Assembly: GCA_040752275.1 (NCBI GenBank)
Contig: JBFMFH010000113.1
Coordinates: 1 to 53,845, forward strand
Length of the DNA stretch: 53,845 nt
Source: JBFMFH01 sp040752275
GTDB taxonomy: Bacteria > Acidobacteriota > Vicinamibacteria > Vicinamibacterales > JAKQTR01
Direction: 5' to 3'
Both the position numbers and the translations under genes were made by a program. Every line of letters begins with the position of its first letter. The stretch's first letter is position 1. Positions 42,184 to 52,956 of the stretch are shown here, piece by piece. The notes beneath the pieces are model-generated. The model had not been told where the DNA came from. It saw only the letters and a program-made list of their open reading frames with translations, and did not search any database.

Positions 42184-43242
42184 ATGATGACCTTCGGTGA
42201 GGCGACCTCCGCCGCTCCCGCCGCCGGCCCGCAGGTTCCTGCCCTGCCCAGGGCCGGAATCGTGAGCGCCATGGCGCTTTCCGTCTGGGTCGCCGTGGCC
42301 GCCGCCATCCTGCTGGTCGGCTTCGCCCTCACGCAGGTCGATGCGCCCAGAGAGGCCCTGGTGCTCGGCATCGCCATCTTCTCGCTGGCCGTCGGCCACG
42401 CCTTCTTGCGCACCCGCGCGTGGAAGTCGGCGACCGAGGCCGAGCTGGATCGCTCGCGGGCCGAGTTGGTGCTGCAGGCGCAGATGGGCGAGTGCGAACA
42501 GCGCCGCAAGAGCCTGGCGGCCTTCGCGCAACTGGCCGCGCACGTCGCCCACGAGGTGCGGAACCCGCTCAGTGCCATCATGCTGAACGCCGAATTGCTG
42601 GAGGAAGAGGCCGCCCGATGCAACTGCGACGGCGCCGAGGAGGCGAAGGCGCTGGTCGCGAGCATCCGGACCGAGGCCGAACGCCTGCAGCACCTGACCG
42701 ACGAATACCTGGCCTTCGCACGCCCACCGCGCCGGTCGGCCACGCTGCATCCCCTCAATGCGGTGGTGGAGGACCTGATCCACCTCGTGCGGGAGGAAGC
42801 GGCCCAATCGGGGGTGGCCATCGACACGCGCCTGTCGCGGGAGGATCCGAGCGCGGTCCTGGACCCCCAGCAGATGAAGCAGGCCGCGCTCAACCTGGTC
42901 CGCAACGCCCTGCAGGCGATGCCCGACGGCGGTCGCCTGCTCGTTGAGACCCATGCCCTCGGAGATGGCCGCGTCGCGCTGGCCGTCCAGGACACGGGCC
43001 CCGGGATCCCCGAGGAACTCCGGTGCCGGGTGTTCGAGCCGTTCTTCACCAGCAAGCAGACGGGAACGGGGCTGGGCCTGCCCCTGGCCCTGCACATCGT
43101 TCGCGACCACGACGGTGAGATCGAGTTCGAGAACGCCCCGGATGGAGGTGCCCGGTTCACCGTCCTGCTGCCGTCCGCGCCCGCGGCCGACGGTGCGTCT
43201 GCCAGCCCGGCCGGGCGGCGAGGCGAGGGACCGTCCCCATGA
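42184..43242 (+). CDS. Sensor histidine kinase, NtrB-like, membrane-bound
   Basis: A 352-residue kinase with two transmembrane helices (about 28-50 and 57-76) joined by a very short loop, so little is exposed outside and sensing is probably membrane or cytoplasmic. The H-box HVAHEVRNPLSAI has the phosphorylated H123. The catalytic ATPase domain shows the N-box (NLVRNALQAMPDGG), G1 (VQDTGPGIP), F (FEPFFTSKQTGTGLGL) and G2 elements. This is the NtrB/AtoS class that usually pairs with a sigma-54 activator, and the next gene, overlapping by ATGA, is one. The leader holds a 10-bp direct repeat, CTGTTCATGA, at 42164 and 42178. Confidence 0.9.
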   Translation: MMTFGEATSAAPAAGPQVPALPRAGIVSAMALSVWVAVAAAILLVGFALTQVDAPREALVLGIAIFSLAVGHAFLRTRAWKSATEAELDRSRAELVLQAQMGECEQRRKSLAAFAQLAAHVAHEVRNPLSAIMLNAELLEEEAARCNCDGAEEAKALVASIRTEAERLQHLTDEYLAFARPPRRSATLHPLNAVVEDLIHLVREEAAQSGVAIDTRLSREDPSAVLDPQQMKQAALNLVRNALQAMPDGGRLLVETHALGDGRVALAVQDTGPGIPEELRCRVFEPFFTSKQTGTGLGLPLALHIVRDHDGEIEFENAPDGGARFTVLLPSAPAADGASASPAGRRGEGPSP

Positions 43243-44612
43243 GCGCCCGCGTCCTGATCATCGAGGATGAGGAGGCGCTGAGAATCTCGGTTGCGAAGAT
43301 CATCGGCCGCCTGGGTCATCAGGTCGAAACGGCGCCGAACGCCACGGCGGGGCTCGACCGCCTGTCGCACGAACCGTTCGACATCGTGCTCACCGATTTC
43401 CGACTGCCTGACCTGGACGGCCTCGAAGTGCTCGAGCGGACGCGCCAGATGCGGCCGGAGGCCGAAGTGATCCTGTTCACCGGATTCGGGAGCATCCCCC
43501 TGGCGGTGCAGGCAATCAAGCTCGGCGCGTACGACTTCATCACCAAGCCCGTCAAGCGCGCGGACCTTGAGCGGGTCGTCGCCCGGGCCATCGACAAGCA
43601 CGCGCTGGCTGCCGAGAACCGGCGGCTCCGGCTGCAGTTGGATGATCACGGGCGGTCCCCCCTGGATCGGATCGTCGGCCGGAGCGAGCCGATACGTGAG
43701 CTGCTGCGCATCGTGGAACAGGTGGCTCCGAGCACGGCCACGGTGCTCATCGAGGGCCGGAGCGGCACCGGGAAGGAACTGGTGGCCGAGGCGCTGCATG
43801 CCCTGAGTCCACGCCGCCAGCGGCCTCTGGTCAAGGTCAATTGCGGGGCGATTCCGGAGACGTTGCTCGAGGCGGAGCTGTTCGGCTACGAGCGCGGCGC
43901 GTTCACCGGGGCGGTGGGCCGTCGCGACGGGCGTTTCGCGCTGGCGGATGGGGGGACGCTTTTCCTGGACGAGATCGGCAACCTGACCCTGCCGGTGCAG
44001 GCGAAGCTCCTGCGGGTGCTCCAGGACGGCGCATTCGAACCGCTGGGCAGCTCCCGGACCGTGCAGGCCGACTGCCGGATCATCGCGGCGACCAACGCCG
44101 ACCTCCGCCAGGAGGTCGCGGCGCAGCGGTTCCGCGAGGACCTGTTCTACCGCCTGAATGTCATCGCGATCCGCATACCGACCCTGAAGGAGCGACCGGA
44201 CGACATTCCGCTGCTGGCGAGGCACTTCCTGATGCGGTATTCGGCCAGAAACGGCAAGGCCGTTGACGCCTTCTCCGGCGATGCCCTCTCGGCCCTCCTC
44301 GCCTGGGAGTGGCCGGGCAACATCCGCGAGCTGGAGCATGCCGTCGAGCGCGCCGTGGTGCTGGCTCCCGGACGTACCATCGAGCCGCCGCACCTGCCGG
44401 AGCCTGTGCGGGCCTTGGCGGCCTCGGCGAGCGCGGGACGGCCGACGGTGGCCATCCCGCTGGGCACACCCCTGGACGAGGTCGAGCGCCTGCTGATCGC
44501 CGACGCGCTCACGCGCACGGGCGGCAACAAGGTGCGCGCCGCCAGCCTGCTCGGGATCTCGCCCCGCACCATTTATCGAAAACACCCCCCGGAACCCGGC
44601 GAAATCGGGTAG
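43239..44612 (+). CDS. Sigma-54-dependent response regulator (NtrC family)
   Basis: A 457-residue enhancer-binding protein. Residues 1-120 are a receiver with phosphoacceptor D53 (TDFRLPD) and K103 (TKPVKR). Residues 145-375 are the AAA+ domain with Walker A GRSGTGKE (173-180), the sigma-54 contact loop GAFTGA (220-225) and the Walker B segment GGTLFLDEIGNL. A Fis-type helix-turn-helix (NKVRAASLLGISPRTIYRK) ends the protein. When phosphorylated it would bind upstream sites and activate sigma-54 polymerase. The window has two sigma-54 promoter matches 4-8 kb downstream, with phased upstream sites at the first, which makes the cytochrome operon a candidate target; this is inference. Confidence 0.93.
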   Translation: MSARVLIIEDEEALRISVAKIIGRLGHQVETAPNATAGLDRLSHEPFDIVLTDFRLPDLDGLEVLERTRQMRPEAEVILFTGFGSIPLAVQAIKLGAYDFITKPVKRADLERVVARAIDKHALAAENRRLRLQLDDHGRSPLDRIVGRSEPIRELLRIVEQVAPSTATVLIEGRSGTGKELVAEALHALSPRRQRPLVKVNCGAIPETLLEAELFGYERGAFTGAVGRRDGRFALADGGTLFLDEIGNLTLPVQAKLLRVLQDGAFEPLGSSRTVQADCRIIAATNADLRQEVAAQRFREDLFYRLNVIAIRIPTLKERPDDIPLLARHFLMRYSARNGKAVDAFSGDALSALLAWEWPGNIRELEHAVERAVVLAPGRTIEPPHLPEPVRALAASASAGRPTVAIPLGTPLDEVERLLIADALTRTGGNKVRAASLLGISPRTIYRKHPPEPGEIG

Positions 44613-44711
44613 TATCGCTTTGCTGCGTACCTGGGCGGCGGGCCGCGGCCCGTGCGGCCCCCTCCAGAGAATCGTGCGCGATCCTCATTTCATTCAGGCG
44701 GGACAGCCATC

Positions 44712-46976
<2,265 letters not shown>

Positions 46977-46997
46977 CTCCGGGGCCGGCTGAACGCG

Positions 46998-47025
46998 AGG
47001 GGGATGCCCGCGCGGGCATCCCCCT
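46998..47025. terminator. Bidirectional terminator, perfect 28-bp palindrome
   Basis: AGGGGGATGCCCGC is followed immediately by its exact complement, giving a 14-bp stem that folds with a small GC loop, plus a flanking G-T pair. It lies 21 bp after the maeB stop and 35 bp from the citrate synthase stop, between converging genes. There is no long U-tract in either direction. Confidence 0.8.
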
Positions 47026-47060
47026 TCGCATCTCCGGGTGCGGTGTGGAGCGCGGGCCGA

Positions 47061-48389
47061 CTAGCCGATCTTCCTGCCGCCCTCGGCAGCCCACTTCTCG
47101 AGCATCGCCGTGGTGACGGACTTCGGCCGCTCGATGGCGTACCCGAGGCCGCGGTCCCAGGTGATGTTGGCCATGCAGCCCAGCGCGCGCCCGACGCCGA
47201 ACAGCACGGTGTAGAAATCCCATTCCTTCACGCCGTAGTACCACTGGATGACGCCGGACTGCGCGTCGACGTTCGGCCACGGGTTCTTCGTCTTGCCGTG
47301 CTCGGTGAGGACGCCTGGGGCGACCTCGAAGATCATCGACACGAGCTTGAACAGGGGGTCGTCCTTCAGGCCGGGCGTGCTGAGGCAGAACTCGCGCTGC
47401 GACATGTATCGCGGGTCGGTCTTGCGCAGCACGGCGTGGCCGTAGCCCGGAATCACCTGGCCGGCGTTCAACGTGTCCCACAGGGCCTTGGTGATGAGTT
47501 CCTTCGTCGGCTCCTGGTTCGCGCAGTACTTCTTCTGGAACTCCAGCGTCCAGCTCAGCACCTCCTGGTTGGCCAGGCCGTGCAGCGGGCCCGCCAGGCC
47601 GTTCAGACCGGCCGAGTAGGCGTAGTAGGGATCCGACAGCGCCGAGTGCACGAGGTGGGTCGTGTGCGCAGAGACGTTGCCCGACTCGTGGTCCGAGTGC
47701 AGGGTGAAGTACATTCTGGCCACGTCCTTGTAGTCCTCGCTCTGGCCGATCATGTGCGCGAAGTTGGCGCCCATGTCGAGTGTCGGGTCGATGCCAATCT
47801 GCTTGTCGCCTCGGTACTTCAGGTTGTAGATGAAGGCCGCAATGACCGGGATGCGCGCGACGAGATCGCTGGCGTCCTCGTAGATGTACTCCCAGGCTGA
47901 CATCTTGTTGAACTTGCCCGAGTTGTAGAAGGCGACGAACTTCGAGTCCTTCTGCAACGTCAACAGGCCGACCGAGAGCATGACCATCGGGTGGCTGTCG
48001 CGCGGGAGGGCACGGAGCACGTCGAAGACGTACTGTGGCACGACCTGCCGCGTCTTCCACTCCGCCAGCACCTCGTCGACATGCGCCCGCGCCGGCACGT
48101 CGCCCGTCAGCAGGAAGTACCAGAACGCCTCGACCGTCGGGTACTTCGAGCCCGGCGCCTTCGGCAGGGCCTCGAACGTCTCGGGGATGGTCTTGCCGCG
48201 GAAACGAATGCCTTCCTGCGGGTCGAGGTAGGAAATGTCCGTCACGAGGCAGCGGACGTCGCGGGCGCCGCCGATGGCTTGGTCGATCGTGACCTGATCG
48301 ATGACCACCTTCCCGAACTCCTTGACCAGCTTCGTGGTCCGGGGCCGGAACTCTTCGATCTTCTGTTTCAACGTGTCCTTCAGAGCCAT
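47061..48389 (-). CDS. gltA: Citrate synthase, eukaryotic (mitochondrial-like) type
   Basis: A 442-residue citrate synthase that condenses acetyl-CoA and oxaloacetate. It matches the mitochondrial-type family rather than E. coli GltA: GLAGPLHGLANQEV (catalytic H270), IPGYGHAVLRKTDPRY (H318) and NPWPNVDAQSGV (D375), with HSDHESGNVSAHTTHLV before them and LGYAIERPKS near the end. These three residues correspond to the H274, H320 and D375 triad of the pig enzyme. The type lacks the NADH-binding N-terminal region of E. coli GltA, so control by NADH is not expected. CGAAGGAGAAG precedes the ATG. Confidence 0.93.
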   Translation of the reverse strand: MALKDTLKQKIEEFRPRTTKLVKEFGKVVIDQVTIDQAIGGARDVRCLVTDISYLDPQEGIRFRGKTIPETFEALPKAPGSKYPTVEAFWYFLLTGDVPARAHVDEVLAEWKTRQVVPQYVFDVLRALPRDSHPMVMLSVGLLTLQKDSKFVAFYNSGKFNKMSAWEYIYEDASDLVARIPVIAAFIYNLKYRGDKQIGIDPTLDMGANFAHMIGQSEDYKDVARMYFTLHSDHESGNVSAHTTHLVHSALSDPYYAYSAGLNGLAGPLHGLANQEVLSWTLEFQKKYCANQEPTKELITKALWDTLNAGQVIPGYGHAVLRKTDPRYMSQREFCLSTPGLKDDPLFKLVSMIFEVAPGVLTEHGKTKNPWPNVDAQSGVIQWYYGVKEWDFYTVLFGVGRALGCMANITWDRGLGYAIERPKSVTTAMLEKWAAEGGRKIG

Positions 48390-48631
48390 GCTGCACTTCT
48401 CCTTCGGGCGGGTAGTAAGGGATGCAAAAGTCCGAGGGCGTGCCGATGATACCCCAAAGACGCCCCCAATGGATCATGCCGGCCCCGGCCATTCGCGCCG
48501 TCCTGACGCCGGCGCACAGTCTGCCCGAACCAGGTACACGGCGAGACGCCCGCCGCGCCGCCCGCCAGCAGTCCGTCGCCACGACGCGCCGGGCGCCCCC
48601 GGCGCGAGTTCGCGCTCGTCGCCGTGGACCG

Positions 48632-48728
48632 TGACATCCTGGCAGGTTCGCCCAGCCCTTCCACGCTGCTTCTTGACAGCTTGTCCGACCCGGTTCCGGG
48701 GCCTCCGCGCGACCGTGACATTCTGTCA
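48632..48728 (+). promoter_or_regulatory. Three helically phased TGACA-N3-TGTCA sites, probable enhancer (UAS)
   Basis: Site 1 (48632-48644) is TGACATCCTGGCA, site 2 (48674-48686) is TGACAGCTTGTCC, and site 3 (48716-48728) is the perfect inverted repeat TGACATTCTGTCA. Their centres, 48638, 48680 and 48722, are exactly 42 bp apart, four turns of B-DNA. Sites 1 and 3 also share the preceding GACCG. They lie about 135-225 bp upstream of the sigma-54 promoter, a normal place for enhancer-binding-protein sites. Confidence 0.7.
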
Positions 48729-48781
48729 AGACGCGCGAGGTCAGCGTGCCGCGCCCCTCGGTCATCCGGGTTCGGATCGAC

Positions 48782-48816
48782 GTAATAAACACTAGTAAAC
48801 AAATAACTTACAAACA
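48782..48816 (+). promoter_or_regulatory. AT-rich block, possible bend or IHF site
   Basis: About 35 bp with very low GC lie between the phased sites and the sigma-54 promoter, including TAATAAACACTAGTAAAC and AAACAAATAACTTA. The second stretch is a loose match to an IHF-type site. Bending here would let an upstream-bound activator reach the polymerase. Confidence 0.4.
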
Positions 48817-48848
48817 CCGCGGCAGATTCGGGCCCGGCGGCCAGGATC

Positions 48849-48864
48849 CGGCACGGGCCTTGCC
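48849..48864 (+). promoter_or_regulatory. Sigma-54 promoter of the decaheme cytochrome operon
   Basis: CGGCACG-GGCC-TTGCC matches the consensus TGGCACG-N4-TTGCW at all but the first and last positions. The invariant GG (48850-48851) and GC (48862-48863) are separated by exactly 10 bases. Transcription should begin near 48875, about 59 bp before the ATG at 48934. Confidence 0.7.
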
Positions 48865-48933
48865 CCTCTGGAGGCCGGACTCGCGCGTCCGCGAGTTCGA
48901 TCTGTCTCTTCTCCGCCCCAGGGAGGGGCGCGC

Positions 48934-49929
48934 ATGGAACTCATCCAGGGACTCATGATCGCGACGCTGACGTTCGTGGGGGCGCCGGGTCCGCCACAAC
49001 AGCCAGCGCCGCCGGTCGGGCAGGACACCTGCGCCGGATGTCACCAGGAAGTCACGGCGCAGTTCGATCGCTCGGCCCACCATCAACTGGCGCTCAACGA
49101 AGGCGGGACCCAGTACACCGGATGTGAGGCCTGTCACGGCCCCGGGGACGCGCACGTCGCCGCCGGCGGCTCGGCTGACAGCATCCGTTCGTTCAAGAAC
49201 CTCTCGACCAGTGAGGCGGCCCAGGCATGCCTGGCCTGCCACAGAAGCGGCCACGCGATGGAATGGGCCGGCAGCGCCCACGCGATGAGCGGGGTCGCGT
49301 GCACGGACTGCCACGCCATCCACCAGTCGCGCCAGGTCGCGGGCAGGCTCATGCGCGTTGAAGGCATGGCCCTCTCGCACGCGACGGCGCCGGCCGAGAA
49401 GGGCTCGCTTGCCAGGCCCCAGACCGATCTGTGCCTGTCGTGCCACCAGGATGTGCGCACGAAGCTCATGGCCATCTCACGCCACCCGATCCGCGAAGGC
49501 CGGATGACCTGCAGTTCGTGCCACGAGTCGCACGGGGCCGGCATCAAGGGCCTGAAGACGACCGAGCGCCCGAACGATTTGTGCCTGTCGTGCCACACCC
49601 AGCACCAAGGGCCGTGGATCTTCGAGCACGCGCCGGTCGAGGAGAACTGCATGACGTGCCACGACCCGCATGGGGCCATGGCCAACAACATGCTGAAGCA
49701 GAACGAGCCGTTCCTCTGCCTCCAGTGCCACGAGATGCACTTCCACGCGGCGCGCACGAGCCTGACGACGCCGTACTCCATTCCCTCGGCCGGCTCGGAC
49801 AACGCGATGGGCAACCTGAGCTTCATGGCCTCGTTCAACACGCGTTGCACCAACTGCCACTACAAGGTCCACGGATCCGACCTGCCGTCGCAGGGCGTGA
49901 CCGGCAAGGGCAAGGCGTTCAGCCGCTAG
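48934..49929 (+). CDS. Decaheme c-type cytochrome, DmsE/MtrA/PioA type
   Basis: A 331-residue periplasmic cytochrome with ten CxxCH motifs: CAGCH, CEACH, CLACH, CTDCH, CLSCH, CSSCH, CLSCH, CMTCH, CLQCH and CTNCH. A short signal segment covers about residues 1-20. In MtrA-type complexes such a protein is inserted in an MtrB barrel and moves electrons across the outer membrane; in the DmsE branch it serves DMSO or other extracellular reductases. GGGAGGGG precedes the ATG. The MtrB-type gene follows 12 bp after the stop, confirming the pairing. The direction of electron flow is not determined by sequence. Confidence 0.92.
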   Translation: MELIQGLMIATLTFVGAPGPPQQPAPPVGQDTCAGCHQEVTAQFDRSAHHQLALNEGGTQYTGCEACHGPGDAHVAAGGSADSIRSFKNLSTSEAAQACLACHRSGHAMEWAGSAHAMSGVACTDCHAIHQSRQVAGRLMRVEGMALSHATAPAEKGSLARPQTDLCLSCHQDVRTKLMAISRHPIREGRMTCSSCHESHGAGIKGLKTTERPNDLCLSCHTQHQGPWIFEHAPVEENCMTCHDPHGAMANNMLKQNEPFLCLQCHEMHFHAARTSLTTPYSIPSAGSDNAMGNLSFMASFNTRCTNCHYKVHGSDLPSQGVTGKGKAFSR

Positions 49930-49941
49930 GAGGATGACCAG

Positions 49942-52098
49942 ATGAGTTTGCGTCGTGCGCTCACGCTGGCGCTGAGCCTCGCCACCATCGCCGTCCTCTC
50001 GGCGGCGGTCGCGGCCCAGGCGCCGGACAAGACGACCGAGGGCATCGTCGTGCTTGGTGCGAACGTCGGCGGCAACACGGACACCATGAACCGTGTGGCC
50101 GAGTACGACGTCGCCAGGGACGGGACGCTGCCGGCTCTCGGAGCCCGACTGTGGGGCAACAACGGCACGTTCACCTTCGACCTGCTCGCCTCCCACGGGG
50201 GCGACAGCCGGGATCAGAAGTACGCGGCCTCGATCAGCGCCGCCGGCGGTCGCGTCAAGGCCTCGTTCGGCTTCGACCGCTTCCTGCACCGGCTCGACCA
50301 CGATCCGCTCGACTACGTCGGCGGCTCGATCGCGACCTTCGTCGTGCACGCCACGGACCACGACGCCGGGTCGGACTACTCCACAATCAACGGCATGTGG
50401 AATGCCAACGTGGATGTCGCGGCCACCGAACACCTGAGCTTCTTCGTCAGCCACAAGATGCAGATGCGTGACGGCACGCATCAGGCCATGACGACGTCGC
50501 ACTGCGCCAACTGCCACATCGAATCGTACGGCCGCAAGCTGGACCAGACGACGCAGGCACTGGCGCTCGGCGCGCGCGTGGCGGCCGGCCGGTTCTCGGC
50601 GGACTACACCTACGAGAACAGGACGTTCAGAGACGACGAGAGCACGCCGACCCACGTGTACGACAAGGCGGTCCATCCCCAGACACTGGCGGACGTCTTC
50701 CTGAACCGCGTGTCCTACGATCAGCGCAGCGGGGCGCTGCCGTTCGATCTCGTGCCCGAGTTCACCAAGCAGACCAACACCGTGCGGGCGGCCGTCGCCC
50801 TGCCGAACGAGGGGGCGATCAGCGGGAACTTCACCCGGTCGAGCTCGCACAACGACAACGCGGGCATGGGGGCGGAGTTCACGGGCGCCAGCGGGCGCTT
50901 CACCTTCCCCCTCGGCAAGCGGGCCGTCGTGAAGGCGTTCTTGCGCCGCTACGACATCGAGACCGAGTCGGTGTTCGTGGACATCGGCGAAGCGGTCGCG
51001 CCCGCCGGACCGGCCGCCGGGCTGACCTACCAGCAGGTCTTCCCCGCGATGGGGGACGTCGACTACTTCACCGAGTCGACCGGATCGCGAACACCGACCG
51101 AGGCAGCCATCGAACTCGCGCTCAGGCCGGGAAAGCGGTCATCGATCAATCTCGGGTACGTCTTCGAGCAGGTGAACCGCACGAACTTTCACGTCGAGAA
51201 GAGCACGACGAACCTGTTCAAGGCGGCGGCGTACTTCCGGCCGACGAGGACGCTGAGCCTGCGGGCGCGCTACGAGCAGGCGATGACCACGGACCCGTTC
51301 GCGAACATCCATGCGGCCAAGCCGGCCATCCTGCAGTACGGACCGAGTCCGGGTGGGCTGCCCTTCGCGGGCCTCCAGTACTTCGAAATGTACGGCTCGC
51401 GATCGGTCAATTTTGCCGCATCGCCGACCGACAGCCTGCTGTTCGACGCCGGTGCCACCTGGGCGCCGTCGCAGGAATTCTCGGTGTCCGGCCACTACCG
51501 CGTGCGGGACATGAAGAACGACGCCCTCAACGCCTCGACCTGGGACCACACCATCCACATGCCGGGCTTCGAGGTGTATGTGGCCCCAACCGACCGCTTC
51601 ACGCTGGCGGCGGGATGGGGGTACCAGAGAGACACCCTCAACACGGTGTTCTCCACGCTCAACTTCGTTGGTTGAGCGGCCGGGATTACCGGGGGCCAGT
51701 ATGGCTCCGTGCTTGATCAGTCCGGCTACACCGGGAAGAATCAGACCGCGTTCGTGAACCTCCAGTTCCTGGCCGGCCCGAGGGCCGAGGTGTTCGCGAC
51801 GACGCTCTACAACAAGGGTACGGCAACAATCGAGGACTTCCAGTACGACTCGTCCAACATCGTCCCCATCCAGGCCGCAGGCCTCGACTTCGCGCTGATG
51901 TCGTCGTCGTTCGCCGGCTTCTCGGACCTGGACGTCACGACCTTCATGCAGACCTTCGGCGTGAACGTGCGGATGTCGAACAGCGTGGTGCTGAACACGA
52001 CGCTGTCGATCTCGGACCTGAAGGACAACGGGGCGTACCTCTACGACGCCACCGGAAAGCGAGTCGGGTTCGCGGTCGGGCTGAACTGGATCTTCTGA
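49942..52098 (+). CDS. MtrB/PioB-type outer-membrane beta-barrel with in-frame TGA at codon 578
   Basis: Read as one gene this is 718 residues, a normal MtrB/PioB size. Residues 1-27 are a signal peptide; the rest is rich in alternating beta strands and ends in NWIF, the aromatic C-terminus of outer-membrane barrels. C188-A-N-C191-H192 is a heme-like CxxCH motif, echoing the CxxC of MtrB. At 51673-51675 a TGA interrupts the frame between LNTVFSTLNFVG and AAGITGGQYG. The sequence beyond continues in the same frame with clear barrel strands (TAFVNLQFLAG, VFATTLYNKG, VVLNTTLSISDL). The codon could be a nonsense mutation, a sequencing error or a recoded stop. A 6-bp hairpin with loop AGTAT begins its loop 22 bases after the TGA. 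Without readthrough the last strands are lost and the barrel should fail. Its partner decaheme gene lies upstream. Confidence 0.8.
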
Positions 52099-52106
52099 CG
52101 GTCTGG

Positions 52107-52134
52107 GCCCGGCGCTCACGTGAGCGGACCGGGC
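52107..52134 (+). terminator. Strong hairpin after the MtrB-type gene
   Basis: A perfect 14-bp palindrome, CGCTCACGTGAGCG (52113-52126), is extended by GCCCGG (52107-52112) pairing with CCGGGC (52129-52134) across a 2-base bulge. It starts 9 bp after the stop. There is no U-tract, so it may be a terminator, an attenuator or an mRNA-stabilising hairpin. Confidence 0.6.
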
Positions 52135-52477
52135 GCCGGGGATGTGCTCCTGCCGGCCGGCTGCCACCGGCCCCGAGCTCGAGAGGGCCGGGGCTGGGCG
52201 GCCGGCCTCTCTTCTTTTCTGGCACGGAACCTGCCATGTCCCAATCCGGTCAGCGGGCTCCGTGCCGGAAACCCGACAGTCCCCCGAGCTGGACGACCGT
52301 GCGTTCGGGTCGAGCCGGGCCCAGTCCGCGGACCGAGAACGCCGTCAACCGGGTGATCCCGGTTGGCGACGCGGCTGAGCCAGGTCCGGCGCGTCCCGCA
52401 CGAGTCCGAACGGGCGTGCCGCCGGAAGACCGGCGGTGCCCCGGAGCTCGGGGAGCCCGGCTGGCCGGGAGACATCC
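52135..52477 (+). other. Spacer before the tetraheme gene, no gene seen
   Basis: These 343 bp hold no recognised coding sequence. A second GC hairpin (CCGGCCC at 52169-52175, partner GGGCCGG near 52187) is followed by a pyrimidine-rich run and then a sigma-54 promoter match at 52220-52235. The remainder is GC-rich sequence without features I can assign. Confidence 0.5.
52220..52235 (+). promoter_or_regulatory. Second sigma-54 promoter, before the tetraheme/FeS genes
   Basis: TGGCACG-GAAC-CTGCC matches the -24 element perfectly and the -12 element at TGC. GG (52221-52222) and GC (52233-52234) are 10 bases apart as required, and a T-rich stretch (CTTCTTTTC) precedes it. It lies about 240 bp before the tetraheme ATG, implying a long leader. 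No TGACA-N3-TGTCA site was found nearby. Confidence 0.6.
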
Positions 52478-52942
52478 ATGGGCAACCGGTTCGGACCGTA
52501 CGAGCACGTCATCCGGATGGCGGGGCTGTTCGCCGTCGGCATCGCGACGTTTCTGGTCCTGCGTGCGGTGTTCGTGCCCGACGACTTCGGCGTGTACGGC
52601 CACTATCGTGCGGGCGCGCTGACCGACAACCGCGCGGTGCCCCTCGGCTATGCGGGGCGGGCCGCGTGCGAGACCTGCCATCCCGACATCGTCGACACGC
52701 GCCGGGACGGGAAGCACGAGCGCATCGGCTGCGAGGCTTGCCACGGCCCGCTGGCGAGGCACGCCGCCCAGGAGGACGGAGCCCCCGCGCCGATCAGGCC
52801 CAAGCCACGAGAAGGCTGCCTCGTATGTCACACGAGAGACGGGTCGAAACCCGCCACCTATCCGCAGGTCGTGGCGTCCGAGCATGCGCCGGATGGCTCG
52901 TGCACCGACTGCCACAATCCTCACAAGCCCGGGTTGTCGTAG
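52478..52942 (+). CDS. Membrane-anchored tetraheme c-type cytochrome
   Basis: A 154-residue protein with an uncleaved N-terminal helix (about residues 8-30, VIRMAGLFAVGIATFLVLRAVFV) and four CxxCH motifs: CETCH, CEACH, CLVCH and CTDCH. Size and topology suggest a periplasmic electron carrier tethered to the inner membrane, possibly linking the quinone pool or the iron-sulfur subunit to the decaheme cytochrome. It is too short and too different to be called NapC/CymA. GGGAG precedes the ATG by 7 bases. The iron-sulfur gene follows 14 bp after its stop. Confidence 0.85.
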   Translation: MGNRFGPYEHVIRMAGLFAVGIATFLVLRAVFVPDDFGVYGHYRAGALTDNRAVPLGYAGRAACETCHPDIVDTRRDGKHERIGCEACHGPLARHAAQEDGAPAPIRPKPREGCLVCHTRDGSKPATYPQVVASEHAPDGSCTDCHNPHKPGLS

Positions 52943-52956
52943 AGAGGAGCGACATC

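Larger units (their letters stand above)
48390..48933 (+). promoter_or_regulatory. Intergenic regulatory region between gltA and the cytochrome operon
   Basis: This 544-bp spacer contains no convincing gene. From left to right it holds the gltA leader (48390-48420), an unassigned stretch, three phased inverted-repeat sites (48632-48728), an AT-rich block (48782-48816) and a sigma-54 promoter (48849-48864). The untranslated leader of the decaheme gene has GGGAGGGG just before its ATG. Confidence 0.7.

Noticed and set aside
52236..52622. Small arginine/proline-rich protein before the tetraheme cytochrome
   Set aside because: It has no similarity to a known family, overlaps the tetraheme gene in another frame, and its codon pattern is not coding-like.
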